Shown here one piece after another: positions 27,705-37,582 of a stretch of 64,000 nucleotides of DNA (its first letter is position 1; every line of letters begins with the position of its first letter). The notes under the pieces were generated by a model, which saw only the letters and a list, made by a program, of their open reading frames with translations, had not been told where the DNA came from and did no database searches. Location: positions 186,001-250,000 of the forward strand of contig JANSXP010000002.1 of the NCBI GenBank assembly GCA_024742875.1, read 5' to 3'. The DNA comes from Planctomycetaceae bacterium. Lineage in GTDB: Bacteria; Planctomycetota; Planctomycetia; Planctomycetales; Planctomycetaceae. The position numbers were made by a program, and so were the translations under genes.

Positions 27705-29021
27705 TCAGGGGCGAATGCAGTACAGTTTTTCCACACCTCGCAGCAGCAGTGCGTCGCCGGCAATCGAGGGGGTCGACCAGAATAGATCGTCGATCCTGTT
27801 CGTGGCCAGCACCTTGAATTCGGGTCCCGCCTGAATGACGTTGGTGTTGCCGTTTTCATCGAGAATAAAGACACGGTCCGCATCGGCCCACAGCGAAGCG
27901 GCCACTGTCCCCATACCCGAGACGCGGTTGCGATAAACGCGTTCGCCGCTGGTGACGTCGTAGCAGTTCAGAATGCCACCCTGACCGGGAATGTAAAGAT
28001 AGCCTTTGGCCGCCACGGGAGACGCCATACCGGGACCCGATCGTGTGCGGGACCACTCGACCAGATCCGACTCAAATTTGGAATCCAGTGCGATGTCGCC
28101 CCGTGTGCCTGCTTTCACGGCCACCAGCGGGCCAGCGCTCATGGGGCCACTGTTGCCGAAGAAAATGCGGCCGCCGTCCACACTGGGTGAGGCGCTGAAA
28201 GAAGACTGGATACCGGTCAGCTTCCACAGCACCTGACCGTTGCCAGGGTCGTAGGACGTGACAACGCCGGATCCGCAGGTGACGAGCTCCTTCTGCTCAC
28301 CGGCCTGCCAGATCAGTGGCGTGCTCCAGCTGGTGCGAGTCTCGCGATCATCCCGCCAGACCTGCTCACCGCTGGCAGCATCATAGGCAGCCACAAACGA
28401 GGCCTCGTCATTATCGTACTGGACGAAAACGCGACCATCTGTGCAGGCCAGCGAACTTCCAGTGCCAAATCCATTACCCGATTTAAAACTGCCAACATTC
28501 TTTCGCCACAGTTCTTTCCCGTCCAGATCCCAGGCCAGCAGGTCCCCTGTCGTGGCGAAGAATGTGAACACGGACTTGCCGTCGGTGGCGGGAGACTCTG
28601 TGGCGTAGGTGTTGGACGGGTGAACGACAGGTGGCGTCATTTCCGTTACCGTTTGACTCCACAACTCACTACCGTCCGCGAGGCTGAGGCAGCGAACCAC
28701 AAATTCGTGCTTCACCGGCCTGGCAGAGCGGTAGGTGCCCATGCTGCCAACGCCCGCCATCATGCCCTTGGGACGTGCGCCGTTTTCCGGCACAGCCGCC
28801 GTCATGAAGATGCGATCACCCACGACCACCGGCGACGACCAGCCGGTGCCCTTCATCGGGACCGCCCAGGCAACGTTTTTGTCGGCCGCCCACTCCATGG
28901 GGTGGCTGATTTCCGGAAGCTGACCGGCTACGCCACCGCGAAACTGCGTCCAGTCTCCAGCAGCGGCAATCGTGGACAGTAAACACCACGTCAGGATGGT
29001 GGCAGACGAGCGAATTCGCAT
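27705..29021 (-). CDS. Exported PQQ-like beta-propeller protein
   Basis: 438 residues. A signal peptide (cleavage near IAAAGD) is followed by WTQFRGG, a typical start of planctomycete PQQ-like propellers. Repeats with the W-x-x-P/V and DGKELWRKNVG, AASGEQVWRDD, GNGQVLWKLTG, TSGERVYRNRV pattern mark blades. No catalytic cofactor site can be proved, and most such proteins are scaffold-like rather than dehydrogenases. Upstream AGGG lies 9 bases before the ATG. It stands alone. Confidence 0.9.
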   Translation of the reverse strand: MRIRSSATILTWCLLSTIAAAGDWTQFRGGVAGQLPEISHPMEWAADKNVAWAVPMKGTGWSSPVVVGDRIFMTAAVPENGARPKGMMAGVGSMGTYRSARPVKHEFVVRCLSLADGSELWSQTVTEMTPPVVHPSNTYATESPATDGKSVFTFFATTGDLLAWDLDGKELWRKNVGSFKSGNGFGTGSSLACTDGRVFVQYDNDEASFVAAYDAASGEQVWRDDRETRTSWSTPLIWQAGEQKELVTCGSGVVTSYDPGNGQVLWKLTGIQSSFSASPSVDGGRIFFGNSGPMSAGPLVAVKAGTRGDIALDSKFESDLVEWSRTRSGPGMASPVAAKGYLYIPGQGGILNCYDVTSGERVYRNRVSGMGTVAASLWADADRVFILDENGNTNVIQAGPEFKVLATNRIDDLFWSTPSIAGDALLLRGVEKLYCIRP

Positions 29022-29427
29022 GAGCAGGACCCTATGGAGGTTTTCAAAAGTTCGACAGATCCTAGGCGCCCTGACTCATTCGGCTCCTGAAAACGTCCGA
29101 AGCGGAAAAACGCTAAAATTGGGGCATGAAAGCCGCCAAAGAGCCCAATCGCCAAACCTTGAGGTGTGCCAGCTGGACGCCCTGTTAGCAAAGTTCAGGC
29201 CGGCTGGCCGCAGCCGCATGCTTTCGATATGCCAAAGTCCCGTCCAAACCACGGAGCGGCCGCTTCGTGGTGTTCATCGTGAGTTCGGTTGTGGCCCAGT
29301 CGTCGCCGAAGCCTGAATGACCAGTCACATCGGTCATCACCTCAGCCTGTGGAGTTTGGCTCGACTGACAGCGCTCGACAGACAGCGCTCGACTGACAGC
29401 GCTCGACTGACAGCGCTCGGGCTTAGC
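29022..29427. other. 406-bp intergenic region with a tandem repeat
   Basis: No gene is supported. It holds the 14-bp array at 29359-29420 just downstream of the glgC stop and the upstream region of the PQQ-like gene. Confidence 0.55.
29359..29420. repeat. 14-bp tandem repeat, 4.4 copies
   Basis: The unit GCTCGACTGACAGC occurs four times (second copy with one change) and ends in a partial copy. It begins 8 bases past the glgC stop, reading away from that gene. Confidence 0.9.
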
Positions 29428-30714
29428 TTATCCGCCAAACGTCCAGTTCGCCGGCACAGACGCTCCTTTGCGGACGACGGCAATGCCGTCGTTCAGACAC
29501 ACCGTCTCGTTGTCGTCACTACCGGCCGTCGCTTCGGACGCTACGATGCGTGCCCCGGCACCGATGTGCACATTTTTATCGACGAGCGCTCCGTCAATCA
29601 CGGCGCCATCACCGATTCCCAGGCACATATCTGAGTCGCGTTCGATGGACTGATCGTTCTCATAAAAGTCCGCCCCCATGATCACACTATTGCGAATGGT
29701 CACGTTGCTGCCAATCACAGTGCGGACGCCAATCACGCAATTTTCGATCGTGGTGCCTGGACCAATCACACAACCATCGGCAATCAGACTGTGATTCACC
29801 GAGCAGTTATCAAAACGCGTGGATGGCAGGAAACGAGGACGCGTGTAGATCGGGTGCTTCTGTTCGGCAAACTTGAACACCGGATCCGTATCGGCGAGCG
29901 CCAGATTGGCATCAAAGAATGCTTTGATTGTCCCAATGTCTTCCCAGTACCCGTCAAACAGGTGCGTTTGCACGTGGTGCTTTTCGATGGCCATCGGAAA
30001 GATGTGCTTACCGAAGTCTGAGTGATCTGTGGACTCCAGCAGGTGCACCAGCAGATCGCGTTCAAACAGATAGATGCCCATGCTGGCCAGGTATTCCCTG
30101 CCTTTGGATTCAATGCCTCGCTCGTTGATCCAGGCCGCCGGCGTGCGGACGCGGGCCAGCTTCTCGTCGGTTTCCGGCTTCTCCTCGAAGTCGACAACCC
30201 GACCGCCCTCGTCCAGCTGCATGATGCCGAATCCGCGGGCTTCCTGTTCATTAACCGGAATGGTCGAGATGGTGACATCTGCATTGGAAGCGATATGCGT
30301 ATTGAGCATCTCGCGGTAATCCATGCGATACAGCTGGTCCCCACTAAGAATCAGCACGTACTTCAGGCCCGGCTCCTTCAGAAACCGAATCTGTTTGCGG
30401 ACGGCGTCGGCTGTGCCCTGATACCAGTCTGTGGCGTCGTCCGGCGTCTGCTGAGCGGCCAGAATTTCCACAAACCGACGGCTGTACAAATCGAAGTTGT
30501 ACGTCTGGCGGATGTGACGATGAAGACTGACCGAGTTGAACTGTGTCAGTACGTAAACGCGGTTCACATCACTGTGAATGCAGTTGGAAATCGGCACGTC
30601 GATCAGTCGATATTTGCCCCCGATGGGCACTGCAGGCTTTGATCGGTATTCGGTCAGCGGCAGCAGACGGGTCCCTTTTCCCCCGCCCAGAATCAAACTG
30701 ATTACGTGATCCAT
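29428..30714 (-). CDS. glgC: Glucose-1-phosphate adenylyltransferase
   Basis: 428 residues from ATG 30714; AGGA lies 9 bases upstream, while an ATG three codons earlier is too close to it. The N-terminal pyrophosphorylase motif (LILGGGKGTRLLPLT, KPAVPIGGKYRLID) and GTADAVRKQ, ILSGDQLYRMDY and WEDIGTIKAFFDANL identify the enzyme. A left-handed beta-helix with hexapeptide repeats ends it. It makes ADP-glucose for glycogen synthesis and is usually allosterically controlled. No other glycogen genes are adjacent. Confidence 0.96.
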   Translation of the reverse strand: MDHVISLILGGGKGTRLLPLTEYRSKPAVPIGGKYRLIDVPISNCIHSDVNRVYVLTQFNSVSLHRHIRQTYNFDLYSRRFVEILAAQQTPDDATDWYQGTADAVRKQIRFLKEPGLKYVLILSGDQLYRMDYREMLNTHIASNADVTISTIPVNEQEARGFGIMQLDEGGRVVDFEEKPETDEKLARVRTPAAWINERGIESKGREYLASMGIYLFERDLLVHLLESTDHSDFGKHIFPMAIEKHHVQTHLFDGYWEDIGTIKAFFDANLALADTDPVFKFAEQKHPIYTRPRFLPSTRFDNCSVNHSLIADGCVIGPGTTIENCVIGVRTVIGSNVTIRNSVIMGADFYENDQSIERDSDMCLGIGDGAVIDGALVDKNVHIGAGARIVASEATAGSDDNETVCLNDGIAVVRKGASVPANWTFGG

Positions 30715-30934
30715 GGAGTGCATTCCTGTGCGTCATTCGGTCAAACTCGGCTGACCTGTAACCTAACCAAAACGGTTCGGCGGGCCTACGCAATGGCGCC
30801 TGACTTTAGCAATATCCGGGCAATCCCTGCAGCCGTGTTTTCGGTTTCTGCCTGAGCGTGTCGATTCGTGCGACCCGTATTGCTATCCTCTTTTCCCCCG
30901 CTGAGCCCTTCTGCCGTATCGCCACAGGTGCCCC

Positions 30935-33421
30935 ATGAAGACCCTCACGTGTTTCTGCACAGCCGTGACCCTGATCGCCGCCGCCGCCATCCCCATCCGG
31001 GCCGAAGTCCGAATTCTGCCGGCCGAATTCCGCATGGACGGACGCGAGTCTGCTCACCGCATTCTGATTGAACGCTTTGACGGTCCCGTCGCCACCGGTC
31101 GGGTGACGGGCGATGTGAGTGTCCGGATCGCCGATGAGTCCATCGCCAGAATCACGGGCGATCGCATCGTGCCTGTGGCGGATGGCGAAACGCGACTTGA
31201 GGTGCTGGCAGGAAACGAAGTGCTGGCCACCGCAGCCGTGGCAGTCTCCGGCACAGAGGAGCGATTTGCCTGGACATTTCGCAACCATGTGCAGGCCGTG
31301 CTCGCCAAAAACGGCTGCAACAGCGGAGCGTGTCACGGAGCCCTGGCGGGCAAGGGCGGATTTCGGCTGTCGCTGCGCGGCTATGACACGCAGCAGGACT
31401 TTTTCAACATCACCACACAGCAGTTGGGTCGTCGTGTGGATCTGACAGAGCCGGAACAGAGTCTGCTGCTGACCAAACCCACCACGGCGGTGCCACACAA
31501 GGGCGGGCTGCGACTGGAACGCGGGACGGTCGATTATCGTGTACTGTCCGAATGGCTGGCCGGCGGAGCTTTGCCGCCGTCCGAGAAGGACGCCCAACTG
31601 GATCACCTGACCATCCTGCCCGAACAGGCGACGCTCAGCAAAGGGGATCAGCAGCCGCTCATCGTCCAGGCGTGGTACTCGGACGGCCGCGTGGAAGATG
31701 TCACCCACTGGGCCAAGTTTACGTCTGCCAATGAAGCGGTGGCGACTGTCAGTGAGAATGGCGTGGTCGATATGATCGGGCCCGGCGAAGGGGCTGTGAC
31801 CGCGTGGTTTGGCAGTCAGATTGTTATCGGGCGACTAACGTCTCCATTCGACCAGTCGATCTCTCCGGACACCTACCTGCTGGCCGGTCGACGCAATTTC
31901 ATCGACAGCCTCGTGCTGCGACAGCTGCGGCGCCTCAATCTGAAACCCGCCGATCGCTCTTCCGATGAGGTGTTCATCCGCCGCGCGTTTATTGACACGA
32001 TGGGAACCCTCCCCACCGCCGAGGAAGTCCGCCGCTTTCTGGCGGATCCGTCAGAAACCAAACGTGATCAACTGATTGAACAACTGCTGGAGCGTCCCGA
32101 ATTTGTCGACTACTGGTCGTATCACTGGTCCGATCTGCTCATGATCAACGGCACGCTGCTGCGGCCCGATGCCGTTCAGGCGTATTACGGCTGGATCCAC
32201 GATCATGTGGAAGCCAACACACCGTGGGATCAGTTCGTGCGTGAGATCATCACGGCGCGCGGCTCCAGCATCGATAACGGGGCCACCAATTTTTACGCCC
32301 TGCATCAGACACCCGGAGACATGGCGGAAAACGTCAGCCAGGCGTTTATGGGACTGTCCATCGGCTGCGCCAAGTGCCACAACCATCCTCTGGAGAAATG
32401 GACCAACGACCAGTACTACGGCTTCGCCAATTTGTTTTCCCGCGTCCGCGCCAAAGGCTGGGGGGGCGATCCCCGCAACGGAGACGGACGCCGCGTGCTG
32501 GTCACGGTGGCTTCCGGAGAACTCATCCAGCCATGCACCGGCAAACCGCAGCGGCCCACCCCCCTGGATGCCCGTCCTCTGGAACTGACCAGCGCACAGG
32601 ACCGTCGTGAGTATCTGGCCGACTGGCTGGTCAGCACCGAAAACTCTTATTTCGCCCGCTCCATTACCAATCGTGTGTGGCGCAACTTCATGGGCGTGGG
32701 TCTGGTGGAGCAGGTCGACGACATGCGGGCATCGAATCCCGCCAGCAACGAAGAACTGCTGCAGGCGCTGGCCGACTATCTGGTCGATCAGAGGTATGAT
32801 CTGAAGGCACTGATGCGACGAATTCTGCAGTCGGAAGTCTATCAGCGTGCCAGCGTCCCCACGTCGGAAAACGAGGGAGATCGCCGCCACTATTCCCGCT
32901 ACTACCCGCGACGAATGATGGCCGAAGTGCTGCTGGATGCGATCTCAGAAGTCACCAGCGTGCCGACGGAATTCAACAAAATCACGTTCCCTGGCGCTGA
33001 CATTCGAGACACAAAATTCTATGCCAAAGGCACGCGGGCCATTCAGCTGTATGACTCTGCCGTGCAGTCGTACTTCCTGCAGACGTTTGGTCGCAATCAG
33101 CGGCGCATCACGTGTGAGTGCGAACGCAGCGACGAACCCAGCATGGTGCAGGTGCTGCACATCAACAACGGTTCCACGATCAATGGCAAGCTGCAGACGA
33201 AAGGCAATCGACTCGATCAGTGGCTCACGCAGCATGCGGGCGATGACGCGGCACTACTCAACGATGTCTTCCTGACCGCACTCGCACGGTACCCGCGGGA
33301 CCACGAGCGGACCGCCATGCGGCAACTGCTGACCGAAGCCCCGGCTGACCGACGGCGCGAAACACTGGAAGACATTGTGTGGGCGATCGTCAGCAGCCGC
33401 GAGTTTCTGTTCAACCACTAA
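30935..33421 (+). CDS. DUF1549/DUF1553 planctomycete cytochrome-like protein with Big-2 domain
   Basis: 828 residues. A signal peptide (to about residue 23) precedes a segment with CNSGACH (Cys128, Cys133, His134), a bacterial Ig-like domain (about 220-305), then DUF1549 (about 325-525, including IGCAKCHNHPLEKW, a CxxCH heme-type motif) and DUF1553 (about 575-805). These proteins are planctomycete/Verrucomicrobia-specific and are thought to work in envelope electron transfer or polysaccharide use. The usual partner gene (DUF1501) does not follow; the next gene is on the other strand. Confidence 0.92.
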   Translation: MKTLTCFCTAVTLIAAAAIPIRAEVRILPAEFRMDGRESAHRILIERFDGPVATGRVTGDVSVRIADESIARITGDRIVPVADGETRLEVLAGNEVLATAAVAVSGTEERFAWTFRNHVQAVLAKNGCNSGACHGALAGKGGFRLSLRGYDTQQDFFNITTQQLGRRVDLTEPEQSLLLTKPTTAVPHKGGLRLERGTVDYRVLSEWLAGGALPPSEKDAQLDHLTILPEQATLSKGDQQPLIVQAWYSDGRVEDVTHWAKFTSANEAVATVSENGVVDMIGPGEGAVTAWFGSQIVIGRLTSPFDQSISPDTYLLAGRRNFIDSLVLRQLRRLNLKPADRSSDEVFIRRAFIDTMGTLPTAEEVRRFLADPSETKRDQLIEQLLERPEFVDYWSYHWSDLLMINGTLLRPDAVQAYYGWIHDHVEANTPWDQFVREIITARGSSIDNGATNFYALHQTPGDMAENVSQAFMGLSIGCAKCHNHPLEKWTNDQYYGFANLFSRVRAKGWGGDPRNGDGRRVLVTVASGELIQPCTGKPQRPTPLDARPLELTSAQDRREYLADWLVSTENSYFARSITNRVWRNFMGVGLVEQVDDMRASNPASNEELLQALADYLVDQRYDLKALMRRILQSEVYQRASVPTSENEGDRRHYSRYYPRRMMAEVLLDAISEVTSVPTEFNKITFPGADIRDTKFYAKGTRAIQLYDSAVQSYFLQTFGRNQRRITCECERSDEPSMVQVLHINNGSTINGKLQTKGNRLDQWLTQHAGDDAALLNDVFLTALARYPRDHERTAMRQLLTEAPADRRRETLEDIVWAIVSSREFLFNH

Positions 33422-33446
33422 CGAGGGTGCTGGTTGTGGGCTCTTT

Positions 33447-34466
33447 TCAGCCGGGCAGCTGACCGCGGTTGGCCGCTCGCCGTGCACAGCCAGCGGCGCC
33501 AATGAAGCCTGCGTTGCCTCCAAGCGTGGCGTAATCGATCGAGATTTTCTCCGCCAGAACGGGAAACGCGCGGGAACGAAACTCGTCCCGCACCCGCTCC
33601 AGAAACATTCGTCCGATGCGTGTTTCGTGACGGCCAAACGTCATGGCTCCCCCCAGCAGCACGATGGTGGGATCGATTACGTGCACGATGGATGTTGTGG
33701 CAACACCCAGACAACGAGCCATTTCCAGAATCAGCTCAATGGACAGTTCATCCCCTTTTTCCGCCTCTTCGGCCATCAGCAGTGGAGACAGAGGAGTCAC
33801 ATCATCCATGCGGTCGGTCACGGAGGACTGCCGACCGGCGTCCATGGCTTCGCGAAACCGCTGAATCAAAGCCGTGGCGCTGCAATACGCCTCCAGTGTT
33901 CCGTACTGGCCCGTCTTGCACAGCCGGCCATCGTCCATTTCGATAATGGTGTGGCCCAGTTCTGAGCCGTGCGAATGTTCACCCTGCACAATCGTGTCAT
34001 CTACGATAATGCCGCCGCCAAGCCCCGTGCCAAGGGTAAAGAAGACCAGACTGGCCGCATCACTCGCGCTGCCCGCCCAGTACTCTCCATAAGCGGCCGC
34101 GTTGGCATCATTTTCCAGGATGGTCGGTCGCCCAATCGCGGCCTGCACCTTTTGACGCACGGGATAATTCTGCCAGCCGGGCAGATTGGGAGGATCCAGC
34201 AGCATGCCGGCCGGGATGTCCATGGTACCCGGCGTGGCCAGACCAATGGCTTCCACACACTCTGGCGGCACGTCGGACTGCTGCAGGGCCAGTCGCGCGG
34301 CACGGGCCATTTGACTGACACCGTGATCAGGACCTTCAATGGCTTCGGTCGAGACGCTCGCTTTATGCAGCACAACACCGTCACCGGTGACAACGCCGGC
34401 CTTGATATTGGTGCCCCCAACATCAATGCCCAAAAACAGGCGATCTGCATCGGCTTTGGTCGTCAT
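33447..34466 (-). CDS. ROK-family sugar kinase (glucokinase-like)
   Basis: 339 residues. ATG 34466 is preceded by AGGAG at about 4-5 bases. The ATP-phosphate motif (FLGIDVGGTNIKAGVV), the ENDANAAAYGEYWAG active site and LGTGLGGGIIVD are intact. The family zinc-binding segment (usually CxCGxxGC) reads CKTGQYGT, with two cysteines replaced. Glucokinases of this clade phosphorylate glucose or related sugars. It lies beside glgC by two genes, but on opposite orientation to the one between. Confidence 0.9.
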   Translation of the reverse strand: MTTKADADRLFLGIDVGGTNIKAGVVTGDGVVLHKASVSTEAIEGPDHGVSQMARAARLALQQSDVPPECVEAIGLATPGTMDIPAGMLLDPPNLPGWQNYPVRQKVQAAIGRPTILENDANAAAYGEYWAGSASDAASLVFFTLGTGLGGGIIVDDTIVQGEHSHGSELGHTIIEMDDGRLCKTGQYGTLEAYCSATALIQRFREAMDAGRQSSVTDRMDDVTPLSPLLMAEEAEKGDELSIELILEMARCLGVATTSIVHVIDPTIVLLGGAMTFGRHETRIGRMFLERVRDEFRSRAFPVLAEKISIDYATLGGNAGFIGAAGCARRAANRGQLPG

Positions 34467-34746
34467 CCGTCTCCTACCTGTCTCCTGGTACAACAAATTG
34501 TCGCTGCCAACTGTCAGCATGATCGACAGCAGCCCGCAACCACTCAAACGCGATTCCGATTCAGATCCCGGGAAACGCTGTGGCACGCCAGCCGACGCGC
34601 CTTGTGCGGAGAGTTCTAAACCACGCGTTGCAATTCTAAAACATTAGTGGGGGCGATTACCCATTTTTCGAACTAGCTTTTCACATTGCGGGGGGCCGAA
34701 CCTGCGAACCGCCATGACATGACTCTCTCTGACGGCATGTTCGACA

Positions 34747-35808
34747 ATGAACCTTCAATTGAAACAACCCGAATCACTGACATCGCTGGAACTGCAGCGA
34801 TGGCGGGACATCGTGAGATCATCGGAACAATTCCAAAGTCCCTACTTCCAGCCGGACTTTACACTGGCTGTCGCCGCCTGTCGCGACGATGTTCGCGTGG
34901 CCGTCATTTCCGAAGGGGACCACATCACGGGGTTCTTCCCGTTTCAGCAAAGCGGCAGTGAAGCGCGACCGGTCGGCGGCCAGCTTTCGGATGCCCACGG
35001 CGTTATTCACACAGCCGACCTGGAACTGTCCTACCCACAACTGATGAAACAGTGCGGCCTGACGGCCTGGCATTACCACTATCAGATCGCGCCGCAGATT
35101 CCCCGTCGAACGGCTGGATGCGACATCGCACCGGCGGCCGTGATGAATCTGACCGGAGGCTTTGATCGCTACGCCAGCCGACTGGAATCAAAAAACGTCA
35201 TCCGGCAGGTGGATCGCAAGGCGCGCAAGCTGGCCAGAGAACACGGCGAAATCCAATTTGCGTGGAACTGTCTGTCGGGCGACGTCATGCAGCAGCTGCT
35301 GGACTGGAAGTCGGCCCAGTATGTGGACTCCGACATTGCCGACGTCTTTTCCTTCGGCTGGACTCGCGAACTGCTGCATACGATCTGGCGACGCACGGAC
35401 AGTCCGCTGCAGGGGCTGCTGTCCGTCCTGACCGTCGGCGATCGCCCGGTCGCCATCCACTTTGGTCTGCGTGCGGGCCGCGTGCTGCACCAGTGGTTCC
35501 CGGCCTACGATCCGGAACTGCGCGACTATTCGCCTGGTATGATTCATCTTCTGGAAATGGCGCGACACTGTGAATCTCAGGGGGTCGAACAGATCGACCT
35601 GGGCCGCATCTGCCACTACAAAGCGCGTGTCGCAACCCACACGGTGGACGTGGCTGCGGGCTGCCTCGACCTGCGTCCCGTGCGACGCCTGCTGCGGGTC
35701 AGTTATCAGCAAACGTTCGACTGGCTGCGGCGTTCGCCCCTGCGAACTGTCGCGCGGGCTCCCGGCCGCATGCTGCGGCGAATCACCGAGCAGCGACAGT
35801 TTCAGTAG
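34747..35808 (+). CDS. GNAT-fold acyltransferase (BioF2/CelD-like)
   Basis: 353 residues. The C-terminal half resembles the acetyltransferase domain found in FemAB/BioF2-like proteins: QLLDWKSAQY, FSFGWTRELL, LSVLTVGDRPVAIHFGL, RVLHQWFPAYDPELRDYSPG, and EQIDLGRICHYKAR. Such enzymes are often coded with polysaccharide biosynthesis genes and acylate glycans or amino groups. The flippase gene follows after 9 bases, so the two are an operon probably acting on a surface polysaccharide. No good ribosome site precedes the start. Confidence 0.82.
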   Translation: MNLQLKQPESLTSLELQRWRDIVRSSEQFQSPYFQPDFTLAVAACRDDVRVAVISEGDHITGFFPFQQSGSEARPVGGQLSDAHGVIHTADLELSYPQLMKQCGLTAWHYHYQIAPQIPRRTAGCDIAPAAVMNLTGGFDRYASRLESKNVIRQVDRKARKLAREHGEIQFAWNCLSGDVMQQLLDWKSAQYVDSDIADVFSFGWTRELLHTIWRRTDSPLQGLLSVLTVGDRPVAIHFGLRAGRVLHQWFPAYDPELRDYSPGMIHLLEMARHCESQGVEQIDLGRICHYKARVATHTVDVAAGCLDLRPVRRLLRVSYQQTFDWLRRSPLRTVARAPGRMLRRITEQRQFQ

Positions 35809-35817
35809 GGCGACGTC

Positions 35818-37194
35818 ATGAGTGTGGCGCTGAGCGAACGACCGGCACAGACCGGCACACAGACAGCAGGCATGCTGGCCGGATTGCGACGCCGACTGGA
35901 ATCGTCAGACGCAATGGCCAGCCTGTGCGCCGTTGCCGATCAGGCGCTGATCAGTGGCACCAGTTTTGTCACGGCCGTGGCCGTGGGACGCAGCTGCGGA
36001 GCGGAAACACTGGGACTGTACACGCTCATTGTTGCGGCAGTGGCGATGCTCATCGGCATTGCCGATCAGCTGATCACGGCGCCCTACATGATGTTTCACC
36101 ACCATCGCCACGGGCGGCAGCTTGCAGCCTATCAGGGCAGCGTGCTGCTGCATCAACTGATGATGATCTGCCTGACCGTTGCTGTCGCGGCCGGCTTAAC
36201 GGCATTCGTAAGATCGCCCCACACACGGCTCATCGGCCTCATCCTGACACTCACGCTGCCCGGCCTGCTGATGCGGGCCTACCTGCGGGAAATGGCGCTG
36301 GCCCACAACCGAATGCTTGACCTGCTGCTGCTCGACGGCGGGATCTGCGGCTGCCAGCTCCTGACGGTCACTCTGATGATGCTCACGGGGGCAACCAACC
36401 TCACCACATTGTATGGGCTGTCGGGTGCCGCCTGCCTGGTCAGTGTGGCTTTGTGGTGGCGGACTCAGTCTTCCCGTCTGCGATTTTCCCGTCGCGCCTG
36501 TCGGATTCACTGGCAGCGGAACTGGCGATTTGGTCGCTGGGCTCTGGCCACACACCTGGCCGGATGCTCAACGCCCTACGTGATGCCCTGGGTCCTGTTT
36601 GCGCTCTGTGGGAAGGCGGAAACCGGATTGCTGGGCTCGGCCAGTGTGATTGTCGGCATGGCCAATATCCTGCTGTCGGGACTGGCCGATTTTCTCACAC
36701 CGCGAGCCGCACGTGCGTACGCGACCGGGGGCGTTGCGAAGCTGCGCTCAATCCTGAGATCGATGCTGGGAATCAGCCTGCTGGCCATCGGCAGCGTGTG
36801 CGCTGTCGCCATGTTCTTTGGCCAGTCCATTGTCGACACCCTGTACGACGGACGATTCCCGGACGTCGGGATGCTCATCAGTTTGCTGACGTTTTCCGTG
36901 CTGGCCAATGCCGTGGGCAATGTGGCGGGCAACGGCCTGTGGGCCCTCAATTTGCCAAGGGCCAACTTCGTCGCCGACATGCTGACGCTGATCGTGGCGA
37001 TCGCCGCTGCACCGGTGATGATCCGTCCGTGGGGCGCCACAGGGGCCGCCATGGCAACTCTCACCGCCTGTACGTGCGGAGCGATCGTGCGGCAGGCGAT
37101 TTTTCTGCAAAGTGTGCGCGCACAGGGTTCAGCCGGCAGCAATGCCAACGGCCGGCAACGGCCGCCACGGGCCTCAGAAACGGCGGTCAGGTAA
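35818..37194 (+). CDS. Oligosaccharide flippase-type membrane protein
   Basis: 458 residues with about 12 hydrophobic segments, the usual layout of Wzx-type polysaccharide transporters (MOP superfamily). It starts 9 bases after the acyltransferase stop, so both are co-transcribed. The role is probably moving a lipid-linked glycan across the cytoplasmic membrane, inferred from topology and context. No glycosyltransferase genes are adjacent, so the pair is a small satellite unit. Confidence 0.8.
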   Translation: MSVALSERPAQTGTQTAGMLAGLRRRLESSDAMASLCAVADQALISGTSFVTAVAVGRSCGAETLGLYTLIVAAVAMLIGIADQLITAPYMMFHHHRHGRQLAAYQGSVLLHQLMMICLTVAVAAGLTAFVRSPHTRLIGLILTLTLPGLLMRAYLREMALAHNRMLDLLLLDGGICGCQLLTVTLMMLTGATNLTTLYGLSGAACLVSVALWWRTQSSRLRFSRRACRIHWQRNWRFGRWALATHLAGCSTPYVMPWVLFALCGKAETGLLGSASVIVGMANILLSGLADFLTPRAARAYATGGVAKLRSILRSMLGISLLAIGSVCAVAMFFGQSIVDTLYDGRFPDVGMLISLLTFSVLANAVGNVAGNGLWALNLPRANFVADMLTLIVAIAAAPVMIRPWGATGAAMATLTACTCGAIVRQAIFLQSVRAQGSAGSNANGRQRPPRASETAVR

Positions 37195-37196
37195 CG

Positions 37197-37502
37197 TCAG
37201 CCGTTCTCCAGAATCCTCAGCTGCGCCCCATCCACGTAGTCGGCCACTTTCGGGCGGTAGGCCAGCATGTGCGGGGCCACCAGATGCGCCTTCAGGTGTT
37301 CCAGCGATTCCCATTTCTCGATGATCGTCACGCGATGCTCATCGCAGTGCTGATTGTCGACATCCGTTGTCAGATCCACGGTTGGCCCGTATTCCAGGCA
37401 GCCATCTTCGGCCAGAACTTCGGGAACAATCTGATGGAACTCGGCCAGAAAATCAGCACGGCAGCCAGGCCGGCACTGAACGGTAGCGATCACATGAATC
37501 AT
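37197..37502 (-). CDS. Antibiotic biosynthesis monooxygenase (ABM)-fold protein
   Basis: 101 residues from ATG 37502. The single ABM domain (ferredoxin-like alpha/beta) is visible in MIHVIATVQCRPGCRADFLA, DGCLEYGPTVD, RVTIIEKWESLEHLKAHLVA and HMLAYRPKVAD. Small ABM proteins oxidise quinol-like or heme substrates or act as sensors. It ends 2 bases from the flippase stop (convergent). The substrate is unknown. Confidence 0.88.
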   Translation of the reverse strand: MIHVIATVQCRPGCRADFLAEFHQIVPEVLAEDGCLEYGPTVDLTTDVDNQHCDEHRVTIIEKWESLEHLKAHLVAPHMLAYRPKVADYVDGAQLRILENG

Positions 37503-37582
37503 GGGACGGACTTCAGCGGCGAAACGGGAAGGCGGAAGAAAAACGCAGACACACAAGCGGGCAGACAGCGACAGGCCGCCGA

